From assembly GCF_002419815.1 (NCBI RefSeq), contig NZ_DIGV01000018.1, positions 43,291 to 107,290 of the forward strand: a DNA stretch of 64,000 nt. Direction: 5' to 3'. The notes under the pieces are model-generated. The model saw nothing but the letters and a program-made list of their open reading frames with translations, had not been told where the DNA came from and searched no databases. The position numbers and the translations under genes are program-made. This document shows positions 34,151 through 43,209 of this stretch, one piece after another; position 1 is the stretch's first letter; the number at the start of each line of letters is the position of its first letter. The stretch is from Brevundimonas sp. UBA5713. Lineage in GTDB: Bacteria > Pseudomonadota > Alphaproteobacteria > Caulobacterales > Caulobacteraceae.

Positions 34151-36352
34151 CTAGCGGAACTTGCGCATACCGCGCGGGCCTTGGCGACCGGCACCGGCAC
34201 GCTTGCCCAGCCAATCGCGCCAGTCGTCCCACTTGCGCTTGCGGCCACCGCCGTCGACCCATTCCGGACCGGTTTCGGCATTGAACACGGCCACATCGGC
34301 CAGTCCGCCCTGTTTGAAGCTTTGCAACTTCACGCCCTTGCCACGGCCCATTTCCGGCAGTTCGGCAATCGGGAAGATCAGTGTCTTGATGTTCTCGCCG
34401 ATGGTGACGACGTGATCGCCGCTGACGCGCAGCATAGACTTCATCTCGCCGTTCAGAACCTGTTTGCCGCCGCGCTTTTGCGCCAGCAGATCATTCTCAG
34501 GGGCCACAAAGCCATAGCCCGCCGTCGAGGCGACAAGCAGTTTGGCGTTCGGCTCGTGCGCGACCACATTGATGATCTCGGCCTTTTCATCGAGGTCGAT
34601 CATCAAGCGCAGCGGCTCGCCATGGCCACGGCCAGAGGCCAGCTTGTCGGCCCCGACCGTAAAGATACGGCCATCCGAGGCCCCGATCAGCAGTTTGTCC
34701 GTCGTAAAGGCCGGAACGAGGAAGGCCAGCTTATCGCCTTCCTTGAACTTGAGCTCTGACGGATCGTCTACCTTGCCCTTGGCTGCGCGGATCCAGCCGC
34801 GATCGGACAGAATGACGGTGATGGCTTCGCGCGGGATGAAGGCTTCCGGTGCTACGAAGGCCGAGGCATCCACGGCGTCTGCCATGGTGGTGCGGCGCGG
34901 CGACAGCAGCGCCTTGCGGACCGCCTGCAGTTCCTTGCCGATGGCCTTCCACTGTTTGGCTTCAGACGAGGTCAGCGCCTTCAGATTGGCCAGCTCTTCG
35001 GCCAGCTTATCGTACTCCTGCTGGATGACCATTTCTTCCAGACGGGCCAGCTGACGCAGACGGGTATCCAGAATGAAATCGGCCTGAACTTCCGTCAGGT
35101 TGAAGCGCGCAATCAGGGTCGCCTTGGGCTGCTCGTCCTCACGGATGATGCGAATAACCTCATCCAGATTGAGGAAGGCAATACGCAAACCTTCCAACAG
35201 GTGCAGGCGCTTCTCGATCTTTTCAATGCGCCAGTTCGAGCGGCGGTTCAGCACATCACGGCGGTGATCGAGGAAGGCTTGCAGGCATTCCTTCAGGCTC
35301 ATGACACGCGGCGTGCCCGTAGCATCCAGCACATTCATATTGATCGGGAAACGCGATTCCAGATCAGAGAGCTTGAACAGGCTTTCCATCAGCATGTCAG
35401 GCTCGATGGTGCGGTTCTTCGGCTCGAGGATCAGACGAATGTCTTCCGCCGACTCATCACGCACATCGGCCAGCAACGGGGCCTTCTTGTTTTCGATCAG
35501 GTCAGCCAGCTGTTCGATCAGCTTGGACTTTTGCACCTGATACGGAATCTCGGTGATGACCACGCGCCAGACACCGCGACCGAGGTCTTCGGTCTCCCAG
35601 CGGGCGCGCACGCGTACACCGCCGCGGCCCGTGGCATAGGCTTCGCGGATAGAGGCCGCCCCTTCGACCGACACGCCGCCGGTCGGGAAATCCGGTCCCG
35701 GCACCAGCTGCATCAGCTCGTCAACATCGGCGCTGGGCTTGTCCAACAGCAGCTGGCATGCGTCGATCAACTCGCCCACATTGTGCGGCGGGATCGAGGT
35801 GGCCATACCGACGGCAATGCCCGACGAACCATTGGCCAGCAGGTTCGGGAAACCGGCAGGTAGAACGACCGGCTCTTCGTCCTGATCGTCATAGGTCGGG
35901 CGGAAATCGACGGCATCCTGATCGATGCCCTCCAGCAGCAGAACCGCCGCCGGCGTCAGCTTGCATTCGGTGTAACGCATGGCCGCGGCGCTATCGCCGT
36001 CGATGTTGCCAAAGTTACCCTGACCGTCGACCAGCGGATAACGCTGGGCAAAATCCTGCGCCAGACGCACCAGCGCTTCATAGATCGAGGCGTCGCCGTG
36101 CGGGTGATAGCCACCCATGACCTCACCCACGACCTTGGCGCATTTACGCGCCGCAGACTGCGGGTTCAGACGCATCTGGTGCATCGCATACATGATGCGA
36201 CGGTGCACCGGCTTGAAGCCGTCACGCACGTCCGGCAGGGCGCGGTTGGTGATCGTGGACAGGGCGTAGGCCAAATAACGGCGCGACAGCGCCTCGGCCA
36301 TCGGTTCTTCGACGATACGGCCGCCTTCCGGCGGAGTGGTGTGAACGGTCAT
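34151..36352 (-). CDS. parC: DNA topoisomerase IV subunit A
   Basis: A 733-residue type II topoisomerase subunit that decatenates daughter chromosomes with ParE. It starts with the conserved SRRYLAYALSTITNRALPDVRDGFKPVHRRIMYAMHQM; the quinolone region is GGYHPHGDASIYEAL, and the catalytic Tyr is in AAAMRYTECKLT. The C-terminal part shows the beta-pinwheel repeats (DRGWIRAAKG, GYGFVAPENDL, RGKGVKLQSFKQGG), with a basic tail. Length fits ParC rather than GyrA, and no GyrA box is obvious. Ala replaces Ser80 of the E. coli protein. Confidence 0.95.
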   Translation of the reverse strand: MTVHTTPPEGGRIVEEPMAEALSRRYLAYALSTITNRALPDVRDGFKPVHRRIMYAMHQMRLNPQSAARKCAKVVGEVMGGYHPHGDASIYEALVRLAQDFAQRYPLVDGQGNFGNIDGDSAAAMRYTECKLTPAAVLLLEGIDQDAVDFRPTYDDQDEEPVVLPAGFPNLLANGSSGIAVGMATSIPPHNVGELIDACQLLLDKPSADVDELMQLVPGPDFPTGGVSVEGAASIREAYATGRGGVRVRARWETEDLGRGVWRVVITEIPYQVQKSKLIEQLADLIENKKAPLLADVRDESAEDIRLILEPKNRTIEPDMLMESLFKLSDLESRFPINMNVLDATGTPRVMSLKECLQAFLDHRRDVLNRRSNWRIEKIEKRLHLLEGLRIAFLNLDEVIRIIREDEQPKATLIARFNLTEVQADFILDTRLRQLARLEEMVIQQEYDKLAEELANLKALTSSEAKQWKAIGKELQAVRKALLSPRRTTMADAVDASAFVAPEAFIPREAITVILSDRGWIRAAKGKVDDPSELKFKEGDKLAFLVPAFTTDKLLIGASDGRIFTVGADKLASGRGHGEPLRLMIDLDEKAEIINVVAHEPNAKLLVASTAGYGFVAPENDLLAQKRGGKQVLNGEMKSMLRVSGDHVVTIGENIKTLIFPIAELPEMGRGKGVKLQSFKQGGLADVAVFNAETGPEWVDGGGRKRKWDDWRDWLGKRAGAGRQGPRGMRKFR

Positions 36353-36413
36353 ACGATTTCGAATCGGAGATCAGAGGCCAGAAGTCTAGCCCGCGTTTCA
36401 GCATGGTTGGGGG

Positions 36414-37526
36414 CTAATGCGTCAAATCGGTGGTTTGATTGGCTTTCCACACCGCCAGGCGGGCCAAAACGTCGGCCTCGGTATCGGCATAGAACAGATT
36501 GTAGGGCGTAGCCTTACGACGGTTGGCCCAGCTACGGTTTTCACGGAATGACTCTGTCTTCAGCCGCGTATTGCGAAGGAAGCCGTCGCGACAGACAGCC
36601 CCTACCTGACGGTCAATAAACGCCGGACGCAGCCCCCATTCCAATCCGGTGGCATTGGCCGCCCCGAGATGGCGCCGCGGCTCCGTAGGCACATTATCAG
36701 CCGCACCGCTGACGGGATTGAAGCAGACAATCGGTACCGATCCGATTTCTTCCAGTCGGCCCTTATCATCCCAGAACAAGGCGCGGCGCATACGGCGGCT
36801 GGCAACGCCTTCCTTGCCCTCGTCGATCATGGACCACGCCGCAAAGCAGCCCGCCTGATCGCGCGTGGCGCATACGGGCAGGTCAATCGCACCTTGCGGG
36901 ACGATAGTGTCCATCAGATACGCAGCGACCAGTCGGCTTTTAAGCGTTTGATCCTTAGCCACCCGGTCACGCAACAGGCGTGCCAACAGGTCGGCCCCCT
37001 GCTCTACACCGGCCAGTAATATTGGACCGTCCGGATGGCGCTTCAGCCACGCCTCGAATGCGGCCTCCACGTCCTGATAGGCAAAGGCTCGGGCTTCGCG
37101 CGCATCATCACGAAGACTGAGGCGGGTGTAGAGGCTGCCCTGACGATAAAACGGCGCACTTACATCGCCCGACAGTGCAAATGGTCCGGCAAAGTTCGGC
37201 AGCACGACGCGATGCAAATAGGCATTGGCCGTGCGGTCGCCGATCGGGCTGTTCCAGTGCTTGCCGCCGTTAAAGGTGGTGGAGCTGACGAAGAATACCG
37301 ATGCGTCAGCCGAACGGTCCGACTTGGCATCCCACAACGCCCATGACGAACGGTTGGCATAATCGGGCGCGGGCGGCGGCGTATAGGTCTGGAACGGCAC
37401 CTGTGGATCAAGCATGGCTCGCAGGATGTCCCCCCGCCAGATCAGCACCGCCACCAGAAGCACCAGAACAATGCTGCCCGTGAAGATACCAAGCCATCTG
37501 CCGGCCGTGAGCGGTTTTCTAGCCAT
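36414..37526 (-). CDS. DUF3089 domain membrane-anchored alpha/beta-hydrolase-like protein
   Basis: A 370-residue protein with one N-terminal membrane helix (WLGIFTGSIVLVLLVAVLIW) and a DUF3089 domain (WALWDAKSDRSADASVFFVSSTTF, SAPFYRQGSLY, AFAYQDVEAAFEAWL). The nucleophile elbow, normally GxSxG in the family, is GVEQG at 173-177, so Glu175 occupies the Ser position. Whether this is a dead hydrolase or a family feature I cannot say. It begins one base inside the stop of hldD, so it belongs to the kdsA-hldE-hldD operon and may have an envelope role. Confidence 0.75.
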   Translation of the reverse strand: MARKPLTAGRWLGIFTGSIVLVLLVAVLIWRGDILRAMLDPQVPFQTYTPPPAPDYANRSSWALWDAKSDRSADASVFFVSSTTFNGGKHWNSPIGDRTANAYLHRVVLPNFAGPFALSGDVSAPFYRQGSLYTRLSLRDDAREARAFAYQDVEAAFEAWLKRHPDGPILLAGVEQGADLLARLLRDRVAKDQTLKSRLVAAYLMDTIVPQGAIDLPVCATRDQAGCFAAWSMIDEGKEGVASRRMRRALFWDDKGRLEEIGSVPIVCFNPVSGAADNVPTEPRRHLGAANATGLEWGLRPAFIDRQVGAVCRDGFLRNTRLKTESFRENRSWANRRKATPYNLFYADTEADVLARLAVWKANQTTDLTH

Positions 37527-38527
37527 CAGCGGTAAGGGTCCGGTTGCGACAGGAAATCTTGCACATAGCGACGCACGCCCTCTTCCAGGGAGGTCATTGG
37601 CTTGTCATATCCGGCAGCACGTAAACGCTCCATGCGGGCCTCGGTGAAATACTGATACCGGTCGCGGATGCTCTCGGGCATGTCGATATATTCGATAGCT
37701 TCAGCCTTGCTGGCGGCGGCCAAGGTCGCGCGCGCCAGATCGGCGAAGGACCGCGCCTGCCCCGAGCCCGCATTATAGATGCCGCTTATGTCAGGGCGAT
37801 CCATCAACCAGTCGACGATGTCGACGATATCGTCGACATAGACGAAGTCCCGCAGTTGTCCCCCGTCCTCAAAACCTTCGCGATGGGATTTGAAGAGCTT
37901 GACCGGCTTGCTCGCCTGCACGTCGGGGAAGATCTGCGCGACAACCGATTTCATGCTGCCCTTATGATATTCGTTCGGGCCGTAGACATTGAAGAATTTC
38001 AGTCCCACCCACTGCGGTGGCGCATGGTCGGCCTCTGCTTGTTTGATCGCATATTGATCAAACAGATATTTTGAGTAGCCATAAGCATTTAGAGGACGAA
38101 GCGAACTCAGCGCTTCAAAATTATTGTCGTCGTCAAAGCCCAGATCGCCATCACCGTAGGTGGCCGCAGAGGATGCATAGATCAGCCGCACACCGGACTG
38201 TGCGCACCAGTTCCAGACATCGCGCGTCAGACCGAAATTGGTGCGCAGGGTCAGATCGGCATCCGGCTCGGTCGTGGAGGATATGGCCCCCATATGGATG
38301 ATGGCCGTCACGCGATTTTTGACGGCATCCAGCTTTTCAAACAGCTCTTCCGGTGCCCAGATATCGCACACAGGATGTTTGGACAGATTACGCCATTTGC
38401 CGCTGTCGGCTGTTTCCAGCCAGTCAACGACCACCACGTCAAACTCTGCCCTGTCGCACAGTCGCGCCACGATGTTCGAGCCGATAAAACCGGCTCCTCC
38501 CGTCACGACGACTATGCGCTTGCTCAT
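37526..38527 (-). CDS. hldD: ADP-L-glycero-D-manno-heptose-6-epimerase
   Basis: A 333-residue short-chain dehydrogenase-type epimerase for inner-core heptose. It has VVTGGAGFIGSNIVARL (nucleotide binding), IYASSAATYGDGDLG, the catalytic YGYSKYLFDQYA (YxxxK) and GLKFFNVYGPNEYHKG. It overlaps hldE by four bases upstream (ATGA) and the DUF3089 gene by one base downstream. Confidence 0.95.
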   Translation of the reverse strand: MSKRIVVVTGGAGFIGSNIVARLCDRAEFDVVVVDWLETADSGKWRNLSKHPVCDIWAPEELFEKLDAVKNRVTAIIHMGAISSTTEPDADLTLRTNFGLTRDVWNWCAQSGVRLIYASSAATYGDGDLGFDDDNNFEALSSLRPLNAYGYSKYLFDQYAIKQAEADHAPPQWVGLKFFNVYGPNEYHKGSMKSVVAQIFPDVQASKPVKLFKSHREGFEDGGQLRDFVYVDDIVDIVDWLMDRPDISGIYNAGSGQARSFADLARATLAAASKAEAIEYIDMPESIRDRYQYFTEARMERLRAAGYDKPMTSLEEGVRRYVQDFLSQPDPYR

Positions 38528-39984
38528 CCCTCGGCTCCGGTCATTTTTTGAATGGTTCGGGTGGTGGAATAACCATCAGCAAATTGCGCCAGCTTGACCT
38601 CTCCGCCCCAGCTTTCCACCTCGGTCGCCCCCACGACCTTGTCCTTGGTATAGTCTGCACCCTTTATAAGAACATCCGGGCGTAAACGATTGATAATATT
38701 AATCGGCGTCTGGTCAGCAAAACAGGTGACGGCATCCACGCTGGCTAGTCCGCCTATGACTTCTGCACGGCTTTCCAGATCATTGACGGGACGGCTTTCG
38801 CCCTTCAAAGCGCGTACGGATGCATCTGTATTCAGCGCCACCACCAGACGGTCACACCAACTGCGGGCCTGAGCCAGATAGGAAACGTGGCCGCGGTGCA
38901 GAATATCAAAGCAGCCATTCGTAAAGCCGACACGCAGGCCCTGCTTCTTCCAGCTCTCGACCCGAACAGCCACGTCGTCAAGCGACAGGAGACCGGTGCC
39001 AATTGCCAGGCTCTGTCCATCGCGCTCAGCCTCCAGAAGTTCGTCGGGGGTGACCACGGCGGTGCCGGCTTTGCCGACCACAATGCCCGACGCCAGAATG
39101 GCAAACTGGGCCGCCACTTCCAGGCTCTCGCCCGAGGCCAGCGCCAAGCCCAATGCGGCCAGACAGGTATCGCCCGCGCCCGACACGTCGAACACCTCCA
39201 GCGCGCGGGCCGGAAAATGCACCACGGCCTCTCCACGCCGAGCCAGTGACATGCCCTTGCCTGCTCGCGTGACCATGACCGCCTTGGCCGTCGTCTTGGA
39301 GAACAAGCAGGCCAGCGCGGCTTCGACCTCTTCGTCAGTCTTGGTCGGCATGCCCGTAGCACCCGCCAGTTCAGCCGCATTGGGCTTGATCAGGTCAACC
39401 GCACCATAGCGGGCAAAATCGGCACCCTTGGGATCAACGATGACCGGCACGCCCATATTGCGGCCAGCATCGAGAGCGGCCTTGATGGCAGCATCGTCCA
39501 GCGCGCCCTTGGCGTAGTCTGAAAGCAGAATAGCCTTGGCACCGTTAAACACGGAGGGATCGGCAAATCCGGGATGGCGACCGTCTTCCTCATCCAACCG
39601 CATCAGTTGCTGGCCGCCGGAGACATAGCGCGTTTTGACGATGGTCCGGGCGTTATCGGGCGTGGAAAGGCAGTTCTCGACGCCTGCGTCTTGTTGGATC
39701 AGGTCAGCCAGTTCGGCCCCTGCCGCGTCAGCTCCGATGATGGCACCCAGACGCGCCGTAGCACCCAGCGCCGAGATATTGCGGGCCACATTACCCACGC
39801 CCCCGGGCATGGAGACTGTGCGCTGCGCCCTAAGCACCGGAATGGGAGCCTCGGGCGAAATACGACTCACTTCGCCATAAACGAAGCGGTCGACCATCAG
39901 GTCGCCCACACAGGCGACCTTCAGGCCACGAATACGCTCCAACAGTCGTTGCAGCGTCAAAAGATCGAATGAGCGTTCAGCCAT
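38524..39984 (-). CDS. hldE: Bifunctional heptose-7-phosphate kinase / heptose-1-phosphate adenylyltransferase
   Basis: A 486-residue two-domain enzyme for ADP-heptose. The N-terminal ribokinase-like domain (to about 325) has VGDLMVDRFVYGEVSRISPEAP, GGVGNVARNISALGA, and VFDVSGAGDTCLAALGLAL with the catalytic Asp. The C-terminal nucleotidyltransferase domain has GFTNGCFDILHRGHVSYLAQA with the HxGH motif. Follows kdsA by 18 bases. Together with hldD, kdsA and DUF3089 it makes an LPS-core operon. Confidence 0.96.
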   Translation of the reverse strand: MAERSFDLLTLQRLLERIRGLKVACVGDLMVDRFVYGEVSRISPEAPIPVLRAQRTVSMPGGVGNVARNISALGATARLGAIIGADAAGAELADLIQQDAGVENCLSTPDNARTIVKTRYVSGGQQLMRLDEEDGRHPGFADPSVFNGAKAILLSDYAKGALDDAAIKAALDAGRNMGVPVIVDPKGADFARYGAVDLIKPNAAELAGATGMPTKTDEEVEAALACLFSKTTAKAVMVTRAGKGMSLARRGEAVVHFPARALEVFDVSGAGDTCLAALGLALASGESLEVAAQFAILASGIVVGKAGTAVVTPDELLEAERDGQSLAIGTGLLSLDDVAVRVESWKKQGLRVGFTNGCFDILHRGHVSYLAQARSWCDRLVVALNTDASVRALKGESRPVNDLESRAEVIGGLASVDAVTCFADQTPINIINRLRPDVLIKGADYTKDKVVGATEVESWGGEVKLAQFADGYSTTRTIQKMTGAEG

Positions 39985-40002
39985 TGGACTGAACTAACGG
40001 AT

Positions 40003-40908
40003 TTAAGCCGAATGAGCCAATAGGGCTTTAGCGCCCACCTTGATCGCCAGATCGTCAAACGCGATCAGCTCGGCAGCCAGCGCCTCGAACTTGTCGAGCG
40101 GCACCATGTTCGGCCCGTCCGATGGCGCGTTGTCCGGATCTTCGTGGGTTTCCATAAAGACGGCGTCCACACCCACCGCGACCGCGGCACGGCCCAGCAC
40201 CGGAACAAACTGCCGCTGCCCGCCCGACGACGTGCCTTGGCCGCCCGGCTGCTGCACGCTGTGGGTCGCATCGAACACGACCGGACAACCGATCGACTTC
40301 AACTCTGGTAGGGCACGCATGTCGCTGACCAGAGTGTTGTAACCAAACGAAGCACCGCGCTCGCAGGCCATAACGTTGGGGTTACCGGCACCGGTTACCT
40401 TGGCGATGACGTTCTTCATATCCCAAGGGGCAAGGAACTGACCCTTCTTGATGTTGATCGCCTTACCCGTAGCAGCGGCTGCCAGTAGCAGGTCTGTCTG
40501 GCGGCACAGGAAGGCCGGGATTTGCAGCACATCGACCACTTCGCCAACGGGCGCGACTTGCGCTTCGCTGTGCACGTCCGTCAGGGTCGGCAGGCCGTAG
40601 GTCTCGCGGATCTCGGCAAAGATCGGCATCGCGCCAGCCAGACCGATACCCCGCGCGGCGCTGGCGCTGGTACGGTTCGCCTTGTCAAAGCTGGTCTTGT
40701 AGATGATGCCGACGTTCAGACGCTCGCCGATTTCCTTCAGGCGGTGCGCCGTCTCAAGCGCATGCTGGCGGCTTTCCATCTGGCATGGACCAGCGATGAA
40801 GACGATGCGGTTGCCGCCGCCGATCACCACGGGTTTCGGCAGGCCTTCGGAGAGAGTGATGACAGCGTTCGGACGGGTCACGGGGAGATCTTTCAACATG
40901 GGAGGCAA
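40003..40908 (-). CDS. kdsA: 3-deoxy-8-phosphooctulonate synthase (KDO-8-P synthase)
   Basis: A 301-residue aldolase-type enzyme joining arabinose-5-phosphate and PEP. Motifs: FIAGPCQMESRQHALETAH, IYKTSFDKANRTS, LQIPAFLCRQTDLLLAAAATG, NIKKGQFLAPWDM and FDATHSVQQPGG. The Cys at residue 42 in GPCQMES, where the E. coli enzyme has Asn, marks it as the metal-dependent class. Start could also be the ATG three codons down (MLKDLPV). First gene of the LPS-core operon. Confidence 0.95.
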   Translation of the reverse strand: MPPMLKDLPVTRPNAVITLSEGLPKPVVIGGGNRIVFIAGPCQMESRQHALETAHRLKEIGERLNVGIIYKTSFDKANRTSASAARGIGLAGAMPIFAEIRETYGLPTLTDVHSEAQVAPVGEVVDVLQIPAFLCRQTDLLLAAAATGKAINIKKGQFLAPWDMKNVIAKVTGAGNPNVMACERGASFGYNTLVSDMRALPELKSIGCPVVFDATHSVQQPGGQGTSSGGQRQFVPVLGRAAVAVGVDAVFMETHEDPDNAPSDGPNMVPLDKFEALAAELIAFDDLAIKVGAKALLAHSA

Positions 40909-41025
40909 GACAGCGGGTCTCGCATAGTCAAACCGGTAGTTGGCGATTCAACGGCTTTTGTTCAACCTATCACGCGAAACATTGGTGACGCCACCGGCAG
41001 CCAGACGCCTTTCTCGTGTTAGACC

Positions 41026-41868
41026 ATGGCCATGATCCAGAATGCTCCCCTCATCTCGACGGAACAACTCGCCCGCATCATTGATCAACCGGAGGTGCGG
41101 CTGATCGACGCCAGCTGGTGGCTGGATGGCCATGATGCCAGGGCCGATTTCGTGCGCGAGCGCATTGGCAATGCGGTCTTCTTCGATCTGGACGGCATTA
41201 GTGATCCCGATAGCCCCCTTCCCCACATGCTGCCGTCTGGCGAGCATTTTGCGAAAGCTGCAGGCCAGCTCGGTATCCGCGAGACCGACACGATCGTGGT
41301 CTACGACCATCAGGGACTTTTTTCGGCAGCGCGCGTCTGGTGGATGTTCCGGCTGATGGGTGCACAGCACGTAGCCGTGCTGGATGGCGGCTTTCCCAAA
41401 TGGAAGGCTGAAGGCCGCGCTGTCGAGACGTCCGCCCCTCAAGCTCCGTCGCCAGTGACGTTCAAGGCAATCTACGACGGCGATGCGGTGGCGTCTCTGG
41501 AGGACGTGCGGGCCGCACTGGCATCGCCGACGCAGATTCTGGACGCACGTGGTGCGGGCCGATTCAACGCCAAGGTGCCAGAACCCCGTCCCGGCATGCG
41601 TGGTGGACATATGCCAGGCGCATTCAATTTGCCCTTCGACCACCTGTTGAATGCAGACAAAACGATGAAAAGCGGCCCCGCGTTGGAGGCCGCCTTTCAA
41701 GAGGTCGGATTGGATTTGAACCGTCCGGTGATTACCACCTGCGGATCGGGCGTCACCGCTGCGATCCTGACACTGGGCCTGCACCTGCTGGGCAAGTCGG
41801 CCCGCCTCTACGACGGATCGTGGTCCGAATGGGGGAGCCGCGAGGACACCCCCATCGAAACCGATTAG
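41026..41868 (+). CDS. sseA: 3-mercaptopyruvate sulfurtransferase / thiosulfate sulfurtransferase
   Basis: A 280-residue tandem rhodanese. The first domain (LIDASWWLDGHDARADF, VVYDHQGLFSAARVWWMFRLMG) lacks an active Cys; the second ends with TTCGSGVTAAI, the CGSGVTA loop typical of mercaptopyruvate sulfurtransferases. GAGRFNAKVPEPRPGMRGGHMPGAFNLPFDHLL is the second-domain CH2A-type region. It moves sulfur from 3-mercaptopyruvate to cyanide or thiols. The stop overlaps the stop of the convergent transporter gene by four bases. ATG 41032 is an alternative start. Confidence 0.9.
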   Translation: MAMIQNAPLISTEQLARIIDQPEVRLIDASWWLDGHDARADFVRERIGNAVFFDLDGISDPDSPLPHMLPSGEHFAKAAGQLGIRETDTIVVYDHQGLFSAARVWWMFRLMGAQHVAVLDGGFPKWKAEGRAVETSAPQAPSPVTFKAIYDGDAVASLEDVRAALASPTQILDARGAGRFNAKVPEPRPGMRGGHMPGAFNLPFDHLLNADKTMKSGPALEAAFQEVGLDLNRPVITTCGSGVTAAILTLGLHLLGKSARLYDGSWSEWGSREDTPIETD

Positions 41869-43178
41869 GCCGTCACCGCAGCCGGAGTGTCTTCGTCCGG
41901 CGAATCCTCTTCGCCGCGAGACACTACAGTCGCGACTACCAGATCGCCCGTGACATTCAGCGTGGTGCGGCACATGTCCAGCAGACGGTCGACACCCAGG
42001 ATCAGGCCGATACCTTCCGGCGGAACGCCGACGATACCAAGGATCATGGCAACAACCGGCAGCGAACCGCCCGGAACGCCGGCGGTACCCACTCCGCCCA
42101 AAATACAGATCAGCATCACGACGAACTGCTGGCTCAGGCTCAGGTCCACGCCGAAGAACTGGGCCAGAAACAGAACCGTGACACCTTCGAACAGGGCGGT
42201 ACCGTTCTGGTTGGCTGTCGCCCCCACGGTCAGTACGAAGCGGGCAATCTTGCGCGGGAGGCCCAACTGCTCTTCGGCAACCCGCATCGACACCGGCAAG
42301 CTGGCGTTTGACGAGGCCGTCGAGAACGAGACCACGACCGCTTCGCGGATGCTGCTGAAGAATTTGAGCGGGTTCATTCCGCCCATGGTCCAAACCAACA
42401 GCGGATAGACCACAAACATATGGATCGCCATGGCCCCCACGGCGACGCCCACAAAGGCGGCCAGACGCATCAGCAGGTCCCAGCCGAACAGCGCCGACAG
42501 GTTGAACATCAAGCAGGCGATGGCGTACGGGGCCAGTTTGATGACCAGACCGATCAGCTTCATCATCACTTCGAACAGGCCTTCGATCGACTTCAGCAAG
42601 TGATCGGTGGCGCTGGACCGGACCATGACCACACCGATGCCGAACAGCATGGCGAACACCATGACCGGCAGAATGTCGTTGTCAGCCGCGGCGCGGAAGA
42701 CATTGGTCGGGATCAGTTCGATGAAGAAGTTGCCACCAGCCTCGGCAGACTTGGAGTTCTCCACGATATTGGCGGCACCGGCCTTGCCCTGTTCCAGCAG
42801 TTGCTGGGCGACCAGCGGGTCAACGCCCGCCCCCGGACGGAACAGATTGACCATAACCATGCCGATGACGACGGCGATGGCGGAGACGAAGACAGTGAAA
42901 AGCAGGCTTTTGATACCCGCGCGCCCCAACACCTTGAGGTCGCCCATTTCCGCGACGCCAATGACCAGCGCCGAGAACAGCAGGGGCAGAACCAGCATGA
43001 AGAGCAGGCGCAGGAAAATCTGACCAATCGGGCCGGTGATGTTTGTGGTGATCCACAAGACCCATCCCGTTTCGCTGCCCACGAAGCTGTTCACCAGCAA
43101 TCCGCCGATAAGGCCGACGGAAAAGCCAATCAACATCATGACGTGGAGCGGCAGCCCTTTTTTGGATGCCTGATCCAT
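41865..43178 (-). CDS. Dicarboxylate/amino acid:cation symporter (DAACS family)
   Basis: A 437-residue membrane carrier of the GltP/DctA fold with about eight helices and two re-entrant hairpins. The family motifs are recognisable but altered: SFSTASSNASLPVSMRVAEEQLG for the serine-rich loop, and ANQNGTALFEGVTVLFLAQFFG where GltPh has NMDGT, so the Na+-ligand Asp is Asn. Substrate could be glutamate, aspartate or a C4-dicarboxylate. GGGGG before ATG 43178 is the ribosome site. It is followed tail-to-tail by sseA and lies 31 bases from the binding-protein gene. Confidence 0.88.
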   Translation of the reverse strand: MDQASKKGLPLHVMMLIGFSVGLIGGLLVNSFVGSETGWVLWITTNITGPIGQIFLRLLFMLVLPLLFSALVIGVAEMGDLKVLGRAGIKSLLFTVFVSAIAVVIGMVMVNLFRPGAGVDPLVAQQLLEQGKAGAANIVENSKSAEAGGNFFIELIPTNVFRAAADNDILPVMVFAMLFGIGVVMVRSSATDHLLKSIEGLFEVMMKLIGLVIKLAPYAIACLMFNLSALFGWDLLMRLAAFVGVAVGAMAIHMFVVYPLLVWTMGGMNPLKFFSSIREAVVVSFSTASSNASLPVSMRVAEEQLGLPRKIARFVLTVGATANQNGTALFEGVTVLFLAQFFGVDLSLSQQFVVMLICILGGVGTAGVPGGSLPVVAMILGIVGVPPEGIGLILGVDRLLDMCRTTLNVTGDLVVATVVSRGEEDSPDEDTPAAVTA

Positions 43179-43209
43179 AAGTCCCCCTATAAAAACTTGA
43201 GTTCGCCGC

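Noticed and set aside
40948..42393. 481-codon frame antisense to sseA
   Set aside because: Shadow of sseA and the end of the symporter gene; no recognisable motif.
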